Assembly (NCBI GenBank): GCA_002633025.1 | Contig: NMRB01000731.1 | Span: 228,690 to 292,689, forward strand | Direction: 5' to 3' | Length of the DNA stretch: 64,000 nucleotides | Origin: Notospermus geniculatus | Taxonomy: Eukaryota; Nemertea; Pilidiophora; Heteronemertea; Lineidae | In this document: positions 1-11,397 of the stretch, piece after piece | Layout of the letters: each line of letters begins with the position of its first letter | How positions within the stretch are numbered: position 1 is the first letter of the stretch | Program-made: the position numbers and the translations under genes | The notes under the pieces: generated by a model | The model's database searches: none | What the model saw: the letters and a program-made list of their open reading frames with translations, nothing else | What the model was told of the DNA's origin: nothing

Positions 1-1022
1 TCCAGATATATCAGAATATCGTCAGTTTTTATGAATTTGATATTTTGCAAAATTCGACAGTTTCGATATTTTTCCCTCGTCAACAGTCACTCATCATGAT
101 AACATAACAGTCCATACTGATTATTCCGTCATTTTGACTACAATAGACGGAGAATTTAACGAAAGTCCTAAAATGCCCAAAAAATATAGCATGTTTTTCT
201 GATGATATTTTGATATTTTTTGAAAACAAGAGATTTTTCGAAATTTTTTTCACAGAATTTCTTAGAAATCATCAGGGAACAATATCAAGCTAATTTTGAA
301 ATGAAAATGGGGATTCTAAAAATTGTGTTGTTTCTTGATATTTTGAAATTCTAATATTTTCATGATAATTTGCCACAAATCCTAAATTTCGTATGTCATC
401 ATTTAGGCAACATATTTTTGTGTATAAAAATGGCAATCTTGCCCATAAATGACCATTGGCATCTCAGCAAAATAGGAAACATCACTGTCTTTTTATTTTT
501 AACAAGACTGTACAACGGATTCAATGCATCTGCGGTCTAAAATCGCACGAATTCCGTGAAGTAGCCAGCAGTCTCCAGATATAGTGTCAATCTCCTACCC
601 AGAGTTCAACATTGCCTAACCTACTTTTGCACAGTGCAAATGCATTGATCAAGGCGGATGAATTTCTGACCGTTGCACAACCAATTGCGTAGGGATTCGA
701 AAGAGTTCGTACTTTGTTCCTGAATAAAACACTGAATACCAAATGGAATGTTACAATAGTAGTATTTTTACAAATACTGGAACAAATTTTAATATTTGGT
801 ACGATTACTTTATCAAAATAATTTGTAAAATCGATGAGTACAAGAATCTTGTGCTGGGTTTATCCGTTTTCAGAGATCTTAGGTGAGGAACGATGTGGCG
901 ACCTTTTCAGATTGAGATAGTGTAGCGACATCCATTCTCGGATCGGCCGAGCGTAACTACATGTAATATCTGAGTACGAGATTGCCACCAAGCGGGGCCA
1001 ACTTCCGGCCTAAACGAATCGA

Positions 1023-1131
1023 ATATCAATGTGATTTATTTACTTTTGTTATTCCTTGTTATTACGGCTCCATTGTAAACTCGATTGTATTGAGATCATG
1101 GATTCCGAAATAAACAAACAAACAAACAAAT
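1023..1131 (+). repeat. Possible 3' tail of a LINE or other retrotransposon
   Basis: AT-rich stretch ending GATTCCGAAATAAACAAACA(AACA)n, the kind of short-repeat tail left by some non-LTR retrotransposons. No reverse-transcriptase ORF is present. Confidence 0.25.
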
Positions 1132-1285
1132 GTCATCCGTGGATGGAATCTGCCACTCATAGCCTCGTTTCCATATTAGGTTTCAAATGCATTTCAATCG
1201 AACGGCACAGACAAGGTTAGGTACGGCGTCAATCTTGATGGACTGGGATTTGGTATTCATCACTAAATAAATCCAAAGAAGAAAG

Positions 1286-1930
1286 CACAAAAATTGACAC
1301 ACAAAGTGGTAAATATCAAGAAGTCAACTTCCAGGACTTAGCAAATTTTCGACCCCAACCGGGGTCTTCTTCAGGCTGGCACTTTTCCACACTAGATTTC
1401 GGAAAAGACTTTTCTGAAATCTTGTCTTTTCTGAAATCTAGTGTGGAAAAGTGGCAGCCTGAAGGAGACCCCGGTTGGGGTCGAAAATTTGCTAAGTCCT
1501 GGAACATCACTAAATAATAATAAGCAAAAAGTCAATCTCCAGAATTCACGAATTTTCGACCCCAACCGGGGTCTTTTTCAAGTGGAACTTTACAATCTGA
1601 AACTCTAGAAAAGACTGAGCTGAAACCCGAATGTAGAACTAACACCTGTGTAGACAGGATGAGTGAGCAATTAAGGAAAGAATAGTGTCCAAGCCCATGG
1701 ATGGTTGCTGGACCTAATTAAGAGAGTGGATGTAATTAAGGGAAGAAAAGTGTCCAAGCCCCACGGCTGGTAGGTCCAGCTACCAGCCGTGGGGCTTGGA
1801 CACTTTTCTTCCCGCTGCCCACTATTCTTTCCTTAATCACTTGAAAAAGACCCCGGTTGGGGTCGAAAATTCGTGAATTCTGGAGATTGACTTTTTGCTT
1901 ATTATCATTTGTGTGTCAATTTTGTGCTAT
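1286..1930. repeat. Nested fold-back repeats with GACCCC/GGGGTC hairpins
   Basis: Outer arms AGCACAAAAATTGACACACA (1286) and its inverse (ending about 1929) enclose two large palindromes: 1331-1501 and 1532-1892. In each, the arms carry CGACCCCAACCGGGGTC and, in reverse, CTGAAGRAGACCCC. The unit reads on the minus/plus arms as a 3'-end of a retroelement (…GGGGTCGAAAATTTG…TTTGTGTGTCAATTTTGTGC). No ORF. See the hammerhead-like finding. Confidence 0.7.
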
Positions 1931-2070
1931 TCTGTATCTTGAACATCACTAAATAAATGTTATTCAAAAGAAGGATCAGTTCACCGAAGTACCGAATGTG
2001 CCACAAGCAACTACATGTACGTGTACGTGTACGTGTACGTGCGTTGCCAACTAGCGATTTTTGTCCATTA

Positions 2071-2739
2071 CAGGGGCGGATACAGAGGGGGGGTTCTGGG
2101 GGTTGGAACCCCCCCGTCGGCGACGAAAGATAACATTTTTTTATCGCTTAACATAAAAAATCTCGCTTGTAGCGTAGCGCCCGCCAGTGTATCTGATGTA
2201 ATCATGGTGAAACAATCGTTGCATCAGTGACTCTTCCCGTGCTTTTGACAAGATACTGCATTATGTACTGTTTCGAAATGTCTAAAGTTCTGGCAATATT
2301 TTCAAAACATTTCTGCGACAAAACATTTTGAAAACTGTTTTCGAATATTGTTGCGGCTTGTTTCAGGGTTGCTCTACACTCTGAAAACATATTTTGATAA
2401 TGTTGCAAATATATTGTTTTGCAAAGTTTCAGGTCCAGTCGAGTCCACATTGTGCAACAAACCGAAACCAAACGGTATTTTGGAAATGTTGCAAATTGGA
2501 TGTTTTTGAAATGTTTTGCAAATGTTGATGGTGTAGGCCTAGGAGGCGTGGCATCGGACTTTCTCAACCTCAGATGCCGGGAAATTGCTTCTCGGAGCTT
2601 CTGATTTTCAAAATTTTCCTGGGGGAGGTCCCCCAGGCCCCCTTCAAAATGGCGCCAGTGAAGCGCATGCCTTCGACACGCGAGAGTCCAGTGGCCTCTA
2701 CAGAACCCACCCCTCGAGAAAATCCTGGATCCGCCCCTG
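2071..2739. mobile_element. DNA transposon (non-autonomous) with CAGGGGCGGAT ends
   Basis: Left end CAGGGGCGGATACAG and right end CTGGATCCGCCCCTG are inverted (14 of 15 matches) and flanked by CATTA on both sides, a possible 5-bp target duplication. Subterminal runs of G/C (GTTCTGGGGGTTGG…) are typical of this end type. It contains a second repeat (about 2284-2541) related to 53724-53968. Confidence 0.6.
2284..2541. repeat. Repeat related to the element at 53.7 kb
   Basis: Shares TTTTCAAAACATTTCTGCGA, AAATGTTGCAAATTGGATG-like and GATGGTGTAGGCCT with 53724-53968. No coding sense. Confidence 0.6.
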
Positions 2740-3158
2740 CATTATGAGCCACCCCGCTGCCCAATGTATGTACATGTGCGTCTAAGAATTAGTATGCCTA
2801 TATCGTTTGCAGAATGCTCACTTGTGGAGCGTACTGATATCGAGATTAGGTATGTGTAAACTAATGATTTGCCACCTTGTTTCCTTTTGTTTGCAATTCA
2901 CAGGGACACAAAATAAACGGTCAGGTGTAATGAAATCTAATGTTCCCGATACCAGATGTCCGCTTGATCTTTTGTTCAGGGGACATCTCATGACAGAAGT
3001 TCCTGTCTGTTAGTGTCCGGCCTATTGTAGCTGCCGCTTATTCCGTCAGAATCTTTTGTTGGGGGACATCTCAAATCGGGGTACATGACATTCTACTACA
3101 CCGGTACCTGGCGTTCTGTGGATGCACATGCGACTACCGGACCATCAGAATAAAGCCG

Positions 3159-3255
3159 GTGTAAAGGGAAAGAATGTCCCCAGGAAAAACTGTCCCAGGA
3201 ACAAAAGATCCTATTGTTACATTCTAATCTCTGGGGATTGGTTTTCTATAATCAT
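3159..3255. repeat. Repeat shared with 41.78 kb
   Basis: AAAGAATGTCCCCAGGAAAA, CTGTCCCAGGAACAAAA and TCCTATTGTTACATTyTAAT occur here and at 41785-41925, where the second half is duplicated. Located just 5' of the first GPCR. Confidence 0.65.
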
Positions 3256-3365
3256 GCCGCTTATTCCGTCATTCAACAATAGAAGTGGACACTTTTTACA
3301 GGGGGACATTCTGTACCGTTACACCGGCACATAAAAATAATCCAACTTCACTCTCTACAGAGAGC

Positions 3366-4463
3366 ATGAATTACACCATCGAACAACCACGTCCAGGTGA
3401 TATCATACAGTGCATATCGAACTTCGGTTACCCGAAATCTATCGTTACCTACTGGGAATGGCAGGTTGCCGAAGTGCTGATGGCGTATTTACCACCAGTT
3501 ATCATCGTTCTAGGAACTTTTTTCAATTTCTTGACGATTGCAGTGGTCAGATCGAGCAAGATAGGGACTTCGTCGACGAGGCTGCTTCAGATTGTCTTAG
3601 CCATCGTGGATACATTCACGTTAGATTTAGGTTTGACTGAATGGTGGGTGTACTACACTTTTTGTACTTTCGTGCGAGCTTTGTTACCAGGCCTTTGTAA
3701 AATCTACTCATATTCTGTGAGCGTCACCTTGCAAACTTCCTCATGGATGATCATGATTATTACAATCGAGCGATGCATTTCTGTGTGTTTTCCGCTGAAA
3801 GCTGCCACGCTTTGCACAAAAAAATGGGCAGTACGCTGCTTGATAGCTTCACTGATATTGATCCTAACTCAAAATACTTACTTTCTCGTTGCCTTCTCGC
3901 AAGGGCACGATAAAACATACTGCTTGACCACTCACGAAGAAATGGACCCAAATTTATACGATGCATTGACGTACTGGACTGATCTGATAATGAAAGCGAT
4001 ATTACCATTTTCTGTCATCATAATCTGTAACTTTGCTATCATTGTTCGAATAATCGATTCAGGACGAATGAGAAACCGAAATAAGTCAGGCGATCAAGGT
4101 GCAAGAGACAAACAACTAGTAGAAATTACAGCGATGCTTCTGACGGTTAGCACCGCTTTTCTTATATTCACGATGCCAATGCCAGTATTCTACCTTGTTA
4201 CCTCTGTTTTCAATGATTACTACTCAGACAGTGTATCAATAACCATGCAGGCCCGGTTATCATTGATCAGAAGGTGTTGTGATATTCTAACATATTCAAA
4301 TAATGCATTTAATTTTCTCTTATACTGCATGAGTGGTTCGCAGTTTCGAGGACGGTTTCTCGAGATGATGCGCGAAACAGTCAAGGCATGCGGCCGTTCA
4401 TTCAGAACACAGCATAATGTGCGCTCAATATTTAAAAATCGGTATTTTTTCTACGACCTATAG
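3366..4463 (+). CDS. Class A (rhodopsin-like) GPCR, FMRFamide/neuropeptide receptor-like
   Basis: Seven-pass receptor of 365 residues, likely binding a peptide at the cell surface and signalling through G proteins. Membrane segments by hydrophobicity fall near residues 37-61, 73-97, 112-134, 154-177, 203-230, 252-282 and 302-322. The DRY motif is replaced by E135-R136-C137, followed by a basic second loop. NPxxY appears as NFLLY (316-320), followed by CMSGSQFRGRF, the usual start of helix 8. C111 is at the TM3 top (position 3.25) and C186 is in loop 2, so the conserved disulfide can form. One N-glycosylation site (NYT) is at residue 2. I chose the ATG at 3366; the open frame extends upstream but without an ATG, and a possible splice acceptor (CTCTCTACAG) ends at 3360, so a 5' non-coding exon is likely. 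The single-exon coding region is common for this family. The ligand is unknown; the receptor class is clear, the subfamily is inferred. Confidence 0.88.
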   Translation: MNYTIEQPRPGDIIQCISNFGYPKSIVTYWEWQVAEVLMAYLPPVIIVLGTFFNFLTIAVVRSSKIGTSSTRLLQIVLAIVDTFTLDLGLTEWWVYYTFCTFVRALLPGLCKIYSYSVSVTLQTSSWMIMIITIERCISVCFPLKAATLCTKKWAVRCLIASLILILTQNTYFLVAFSQGHDKTYCLTTHEEMDPNLYDALTYWTDLIMKAILPFSVIIICNFAIIVRIIDSGRMRNRNKSGDQGARDKQLVEITAMLLTVSTAFLIFTMPMPVFYLVTSVFNDYYSDSVSITMQARLSLIRRCCDILTYSNNAFNFLLYCMSGSQFRGRFLEMMRETVKACGRSFRTQHNVRSIFKNRYFFYDL

Positions 4464-4734
4464 TCATCTATGAAACCAAATTTGTTACACCTACATGTAA
4501 GACGTATAAACCCTGCTTCGTACATTCTCACATAAAAATGTGAATTTGGGTTAGAAGTCATGGCATTAAAAGGGACCTCTAGAGGGAACCCGGGGATACC
4601 ACACTCAAAAAAAAAGAAATTGTCACTGGAGTACAGAGTAGTTTTCCAGATACTTTGTTGACGGCCATTTCATTTACATCGTAGTGGGTTCAGCTGCGGA
4701 TACTTTGTACACGGCGATTTCTTATTAAAGTGTA

Positions 4735-4906
4735 CAGGTGTGACGGGAATCAACGTCCTAGGAATGCAAGTCCGCCAAACAATAGCCCGATATTGTAAGG
4801 TTATATTCGAATGGTCATGGTCTCTCTAGCCATATATTCTAATCCCTCGCTAAACAATGAGACCGGACTTTGATTCCAGGGGGACTTTGATCCCTGTCAC
4901 ACCTGG
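4735..4906. mobile_element. Short inverted-repeat element
   Basis: Left AGGTGTGACGGGAATCAACG and the inverted right end (…TTTGATCCCTGTCACACCT) are about 170 bp apart. No ORF. Probably a MITE. Confidence 0.45.
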
Positions 4907-6810
4907 TTCAACTGACTGACCACGTAAGAAGTGGCTTTCTAAAGAGCCTGTATAGAGGCAGCTTTTAGTGCATATTGATATGATTACTAACACAGAATTG
5001 GTGGCATGAAGATCCAGCTTCGGGATCAATATTTGAAGTAAAATTTCATCAATGTCAACATTTGATTCACAATTCATGAGTTCATGGTCACTAGCGCCAT
5101 CTATTGCATAGCTGATAGCAAGCTGCCTGTAGAGTCCCTTTAACCTTCAAGTGTAAGTCTTGTTGCCAGCTTGAATAGTAACGGTACACGCATTTTACAT
5201 ATACATGTACATTTATAGACAAATTCATCAGGATTATATCCAGAGTTAACGGAACCAGGGTGGGGGTAAGGATAGATTTTAGAGGATTTGTTTCTGAATA
5301 GATGGTTGTTTTATGCAACAATGAGTGATAAAGTTATAACTGAAAACGGAAAGTAATAGGGCATGCCCCTGAAGAACTAAAGGCGGTGAAAGTAGGCCTA
5401 TTAGGCCTAGGCCTAGCTACAGTGACAGGCGAACGCCAACCGACTCTGCCGGCAAGGTGGAATGGTTTTGGTCAATGTGGATGCTAACTAGGCCTAAGTG
5501 GCAGAATGGGTGGTTGGTGAGAGGATGCATTGTCCACGTATGGCCAATGCATCCTCTCACAGAGTGTTGGTGTCTTTCCCCTCTGTTTGGAATAGAGCAC
5601 CAGTGGCCCACGAAAAACACACACAACCGACTGCAAGCCGTAAAATAAGGGTGTATCGGTAGGCCTAGGCCTAGTCCATGATGTTCTTCTCACCCCATAA
5701 TCTTCTTTCCCTCTTCTTTTCACCCTCTGTTTGCAATAGAGCAACATGTGCATGGCCTACACAAAACACACAACCGACTGGAAGCCGCACGCAGCGTAGG
5801 CCCTTGCGTCCCGAAAACAAAAGTACATTAAAAACAAACAAAATCCCACTCGACATGCTCGACGTGACCTCTTTGGCAATTCTCCCACTCTGCAACACAC
5901 ACACTGCACTCTCCCACCCCAGAGGCCAACCATACGCAATGGGCATATANGATTGAAATACGGTTTGGGGAAAGAGTTTCGTCCCCGAGCTTCAATAGAT
6001 TTTTGCAACAGCTTATAATGAGAAAGGGTCACTGAGGCTGAATCGGTTAATGTCGTCCTGGGTACACCTCATTATTACCCAGGGTAATCCTGGGTAATCC
6101 TTTTTGTTACCCAGGACGATCCTGGGTATAAATAAGGTGCCTTAACATTACCCAGTTTGAAATCCGCGCCATTTTCCACCTGCGCCCGAGGCACGGTACT
6201 ATCTTATTCTAGCCTGCCACGAATTTATACACGTGCATTGTGACGTGGTGATTGTCAGCAGCTGTCAGAATGGCAACTCGCGTTAAAGACTGCGATTTAC
6301 AGGCGTATTTGCAATCTATTCCATCCTATAGGGGTGGAATTTTCATTTCAAAAGGAAGAGAGCTGAAGAAAAATCTGGTGGATGTCGATAATGGTAGATA
6401 CAAGTTGAAAGCACGTGTCAAAGTTGATGCGAACTGAAGTGGCTTGCACGTGACACCATGATATGCACTGGGAGGGGCAGTTGCCAGCGAGAATGTGAAC
6501 GCACGTAACACAACCTCGGTCATCTTAGATCTGAGTTTCAGTCTCTAAAATCCACAGCAAGCCGCTGGGTGGGGAAAATCGTACGGGGCCCGGTGGATTT
6601 GTGACCCAGGCTGAAGGCACCACTTTTGTAAATATTGATCATCAGTTTCAATCATGCGGTTTGAGAGATCAAACCACAAACACTTCTCCTTTCATCAACC
6701 TCTGGTTAGTCCAATTCGTCATTTTAATAACCTCGAATTGCTGTAGTTCCCATTTTCCACAATTTCAACCTTTTTGACAATATCAGCTTCCTTGCGGGCA
6801 GGCTGCAGGT
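4907..6810. other. Non-coding stretch with local repeats
   Basis: No gene was recognised. It holds TAGGCCTA runs (5393-5416), a palindrome around 5518-5562, a direct repeat (5578-5650 and 5724-5800, sharing CACACAACCGACTG), a CCTGGGTA hairpin (6053-6128), and a block at 6525-6606 found inverted at 53112-53192 in GST-B intron 1. Confidence 0.5.
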
Positions 6811-6812
6811 GC

Positions 6813-7172
6813 TCCTAACGCTATGAATCCATTCCTGATTTTCTGCGTTGCGACTTGCTTTGGAACCTGCTATGTACCTGCGATTGAATACGATCACAAG
6901 GAACTGATACCGGTCGCCGACCGATTGCCGACTGAAATTGATCACATCTTCATCATTGGTGGAAATCACGTCTAGCGAGTCCACTCCGGCGAGTGCCCAG
7001 TTTCAAAACAAGTCGCAACGCAAAATCAGCTTGAAAATCAATGGTGGATTCCTGGCTTTAAGCTAGGAATCCACTGCTGATTTTCTGCTTTGCAACCTGC
7101 TACCTGCGATTGAATACGATCGGAACTGATACCGGTCGCCGACCTGCAATTGATCGAGTGCCTAGCTTTAGG
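6813..7172. mobile_element. MITE of the GATCCAC family plus a truncated second copy
   Basis: Interiors share GCGTTGCGACTTGCTTTG, CCTGCGATTGAATACGATC and GATACCGGTCGC with 8993-9231 and 43962-44192. The first copy ends about 7061; a shortened copy follows directly. Confidence 0.7.
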
Positions 7173-7753
7173 AACGTGAGGCATTTCCTAGGGTGACTAA
7201 CTTTAGGATCATCGAGGGGGTCAGTAATCGAGGGGGTCAGTCAGGTGTGGGCTCAATTCTAAAAGTAAAGAAAACTGTCAGCAAAAATATGAAAAAATAC
7301 AGATAAGTGACTACAGCCGTTCATGATTTTGTTTGTACATGTAATTTCTAATAAAACATAATATTCGGTAAAAAAAAACATGAAAAAAAAAATCGATTAG
7401 GAATTCGAAGTTGTCTTTCCCCTGCAAGGTCTTAAGTGTCCACAGCAGCCAGACATCGATTTTCGGACGCTAAGTCAACATTGAACGATTAAAAAAGCTG
7501 CAATTCATGCTATTGTGATTACTCACCAGTCAAATTCAATCTGATTTATTGAATCAAACGTAATATCTTGACAGTTAATCGCAATTAGGAGGATCCTTAA
7601 ATCACAGTAACGATCATCCTTGAGTCGTCGTAGTTTCCGAAACGAACGTGAACCGAAAATCGGATGTCAATTATTTTCATTATTTTCCTGGTAAGAGATA
7701 TCAGACTGGTGCTCCGAGATCATGTGCAAGAATGGACGACTCAAGTCTTAAAG

Positions 7754-8113
7754 GGAGACATCCGAAAGATATTGCCCGGCGGACACTAGTTGTTTTTGTT
7801 TTGATTAGCGCACAACACCGTCTGTTAATCATCGGTGACACTACGCTATGGCACAGGCCCCTGGAGAGCTATCAGTGAGTTTAGAACACGTACCTAACCA
7901 AACGTATCTAAAAAAAACACACCCCGAGCTCACGAATTCGTGAGCTCGGGCTGTGTTTTTTTGCAAACTAGTGTTTTTTTGGTTAGATACGTGTTCTAAA
8001 CTCACTGATAGCTCTCCGAGCCCCGAGCTCACGAATTCGTGAGCTCGGGCTGTGTTTTTTGCAAACTAGTGTTTTTTTGGTTAGATACGTGTTCTAAACT
8101 CACTGATAGCTCT
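7754..8113. mobile_element. Long-TIR MITE, left part, broken by gap
   Basis: AAGGGAGACATCCGAAAGAT, ATTGCCCGGCGG and TTAATCATCGGTGACACTAC match the complete element at 42993-43382. The palindromic core (CGAGCTCACGAATTCGTGAG) is present twice before the gap, probably an assembly effect. Confidence 0.7.
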
Positions 8114-8885
8114 NNNNNNNNNNNNNNNNNNNNNNNNNNNNNNNNNNNNNNNNNNNNNNNNNNNNNNNNNNNNNNNNNNNNNNNNNNNNNNNNNNNNNNN
8201 NNNNNNNNNNNNNNNNNNNNNNNNNNNNNNNNNNNNNNNNNNNNNNNNNNNNNNNNNNNNNNNNNNNNNNNNNNNNNNNNNNNNNNNNNNNNNNNNNNNN
8301 NNNNNNNNNNNNNNNNNNNNNNNNNNNNNNNNNNNNNNNNNNNNNNNNNNNNNNNNNNNNNNNNNNNNNNNNNNNNNNNNNNNNNNNNNNNNNNNNNNNN
8401 NNNNNNNNNNNNNNNNNNNNNNNNNNNNNNNNNNNNNNNNNNNNNNNNNNNNNNNNNNNNNNNNNNNNNNNNNNNNNNNNNNNNNNNNNNNNNNNNNNNN
8501 NNNNNNNNNNNNNNNNNNNNNNNNNNNNNNNNNNNNNNNNNNNNNNNNNNNNNNNNNNNNNNNNNNNNNNNNNNNNNNNNNNNNNNNNNNNNNNNNNNNN
8601 NNNNNNNNNNNNNNNNNNNNNNNNNNNNNNNNNNNNNNNNNNNNNNNNNNNNNNNNNNNNNNNNNNNNNNNNNNNNNNNNNNNNNNNNNNNNNNNNNNNN
8701 NNNNNNNNNNNNNNNNNNNNNNNNNNNNNNNNNNNNNNNNNNNNNNNNNNNNNNNNNNNNNNNNNNNNNNNNNNNNNNNNNNNNNNNNNNNNNNNNNNNN
8801 NNNNNNNNNNNNNNNNNNNNNNNNNNNNNNNNNNNNNNNNNNNNNNNNNNNNNNNNNNNNNNNNNNNNNNNNNNNNNNNNNNNNN
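8114..8885. other. Assembly gap (N run)
   Basis: About 772 undetermined bases. The left edge is a repeated palindromic stretch (GAGCTCACGAATTCGTGAGC), a likely reason for assembly failure. Confidence 0.99.
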
Positions 8886-8992
8886 CAATTTCATAGAAAT
8901 ACATGAAATCGATGCTACCTTTTTGCTTGAAGAAAATACGAATTGTTTTCAGTCGCCATTTGCAGTGCGCTTCCTTATGGCTACCGCCCCCT

Positions 8993-9231
8993 TAAGCGGG
9001 GAATGCACCATTGATTTTAGCGGATTTTGCGTTGCGACTTGCTTTGCAACTGGGTTGCGTTGCAACTGGGCACTCGATCGCCGTAGTCGACTCGCTAGAC
9101 GTGATTTCCACCAATGGCGAAGATGTGGTCAAATTGACCGGTATCATTTCCTTGCGATCGTATTCAATCGCAGGTAGCAGGTTGCAAAGCAAGTCGCAAC
9201 GCAGAAAATCAGCTGTGGATTCCCAGCTTCA
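8993..9231. mobile_element. MITE of the GATCCAC family
   Basis: TAAGCGGGGAATGCACCATT at the left and GTGGATTCCCAGCTTCA at the right are imperfect inverted ends. The interior is inverted relative to 6813-7061. Confidence 0.7.
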
Positions 9232-9296
9232 GGCAACGCCGTATATGCATACTCGACAAAACTGTTGAAATCTATATATTTGAATGATCTAAGCTA

Positions 9297-9475
9297 ACGA
9301 ATGATCTGAACTAACCTGTAGTCAGTGGTAACACGGAGGCTGGACTGATACTATATCGAAACAAAAATGGCCGCCATACCTTTCATCACTTGAGAAGTTC
9401 ATCGTGCTGTTATAGCGTGACTAACCCTTCATCAGGTAAGGTAACATGATTCAACTCATTCTTTTATGTGTACAA
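9297..9475. repeat. Repeat shared with 40.01-40.18 kb
   Basis: GAGGCTGGACTGATACTAT, AAAATGGCCGCCAT and CTAACCCTTCATCA occur in order in both places. No ORF. Confidence 0.55.
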
Positions 9476-9837
9476 CACTCTCAATGCCAAATCTGGGGGT
9501 CTCCGAAGCCAATTTATCCTTTTTTCAACCCTTCTTTCTGTGCGATGACCCAAATCTTAGACACTGTGGTCGCATGCCTAGCTTCAGACTCTCGGTTTTC
9601 GTCAGTCTCAAGATTATCCGCTGGGGTTTGCCACAGGTCAGAATCTGCCGGTGAGTCCGAACACACCAGGCAGGATGATGCGACGATTCTGTAGACGATT
9701 TTATACGTGTCGCCACTAAGAAAAAAATAATTAACCAGTTGTTCTATGTAGGAATTTGGAAAGTCAACATAATTTTCTAAGAAAAGGAAAACAAGAAAAA
9801 GAAGAAAAAAAAGGAAAAATTTCATGACCACACGGGA

Positions 9838-9895
9838 ATCGAACCCTCGACCTCAGAGGTGTAGGCCCCACATCTTTGCAATGTGCCAATCAACA
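9838..9895 (-). repeat. tRNA-derived SINE-like or degenerate tRNA sequence
   Basis: On the minus strand, TGGCACATTGC resembles a pol III box A and GGTTCGATTCCC, about 35 bp later, is a good box B. It is followed by a T-rich tract (ATTTTTCCTTTTTTTTC). The acceptor stem does not pair and the T-stem is incomplete, so it is not an intact tRNA. Confidence 0.4.
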
Positions 9896-11397
9896 CACTG
9901 AAGTCAGTGGTAGAGTATTTACCACCTGGTTCCGGAAATACGGGCAGCTCGACGTTTAAGCCCTATTTTGCGTACTGTTTAGCGAGCCGGGCTTGATAAA
10001 TAGCCACTTCGTTTGGAAAAATGAGAAAATCTTTTATACCACCAAATGAGCTGCCGCCCCTCCATGGTTGGTCTCGTCTAATTGATCGCCGCGACAGTTC
10101 CTTCACGAGAACGATGCTATGCTTCTGGCAAGAGGCGTGGTTACCTCCAGCCCGGCAGGACCGATAAAAGAGAAGCTACCGTTTTGTTTGTCGACCTCTG
10201 AAGCATGCAACGCGTGTCTGCTTTTCTGTTTACTTAGTGGATTGTTTGCGGACCTGACGACAGATGTGATTTCAGTGAAACAGGCAACAACTGCGATTCG
10301 TGAACATGATTCTCTCAGGCCTTTTCAACCATGCATCTCGGAGAGTTGTGTTAAAAATTTTACCGAACATGTGTTGCTGATCAATTTGCAATTCAATACT
10401 GTAAGTGCCTTGGATTTTTATCTATATATCATCAACAAGTCATAGTAGGACTATATATTACATGGAATGCTTTCTGTCAAAAAGGGATTTATTAGAATAA
10501 CAGAGGACTTTCGGCGGCGACGACCGTCTACATGTTAAAAAAACGATAACGTTATAATACTGACGTCTTTTTTAGAAGGACTACATGTAATAGTATTTCG
10601 TGAAGAGGATCTGTTTCGGAAACTTAATCTTCTCAGCTGGAACTAATATCGTGTTGCATTTCACCGCCTATTCGTTTCCTTGGAAAGGGCGGATTTCATC
10701 CCGAGTTACGTCGGCTATTCAAATTTGAACCTCCGGTGGAACGGGGAAACCTGCCGTGTGTTCGGTGGAACTAATATAATTTCTTGCTTCATTAAATGTA
10801 TTCATCGGAGGTACACGTGTTGGGAGATAGCAGGATTTAATGAACGGTAAGCGCATTGGTGTAAATATTGCTGTTGGTTGTCAGTAAATTCTGCGGATGA
10901 AACCCTAAATTTTACAAGTTCATTTGTGAAAGAGCTTGGTTCGTATCGGCATGATGTGTCGTGTTGAGGAGATAACCGTAAACCTTTCAACAAAGTGATA
11001 AGTGATTTTGTGATAAAAAGAGGTGAAATACTAAAACATCGGGCGATACCTTTTCCATTTTATCTTATACTACACGTATATCATAGCGTAATTGAATATT
11101 TAACGCCTTTGCGATAAGTTCGCGTCTGAATGGACAAAGGTGAACCTGGTAATGGACGAGATACGGTTTCCACTCAATTCATTTGCGATACGTATGAACT
11201 CCAATTTCGATTTAATAAGCGAAGAGCAGTGGGATATAATGATATAATGTGAATGTACTTGTAGAAGTCATGGGAATTCGTTGGATTGAAAGCATACCGG
11301 CGGTGAATAGAAGGCCTGACACGCCCTGAAATCAATCAGATTGGATTAAAAATTCACTATTTTCACTCCAGGAAGTTTGCCGATAGAGAAACTGGAC
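9896..11397. other. Upstream region of the second GPCR, no gene recognised
   Basis: A 108-codon ORF at 10119-10445 has no recognisable domain. A splice-acceptor-like TTTCACTCCAG ends at 11371. Otherwise nothing supportable. Confidence 0.4.

Noticed and set aside
1331-1501. Fold-back considered as a bacterial-type terminator or attC-like site
   Set aside because: Animal context and repetition in inverted pairs favour a retroelement end.
8029-8904. ORFs of 260-290 codons across the N run
   Set aside because: Artefacts of undetermined bases.
10119-10445. 108-codon ORF upstream of the second GPCR
   Set aside because: No recognisable domain, no splice or Kozak support; left as unassigned.
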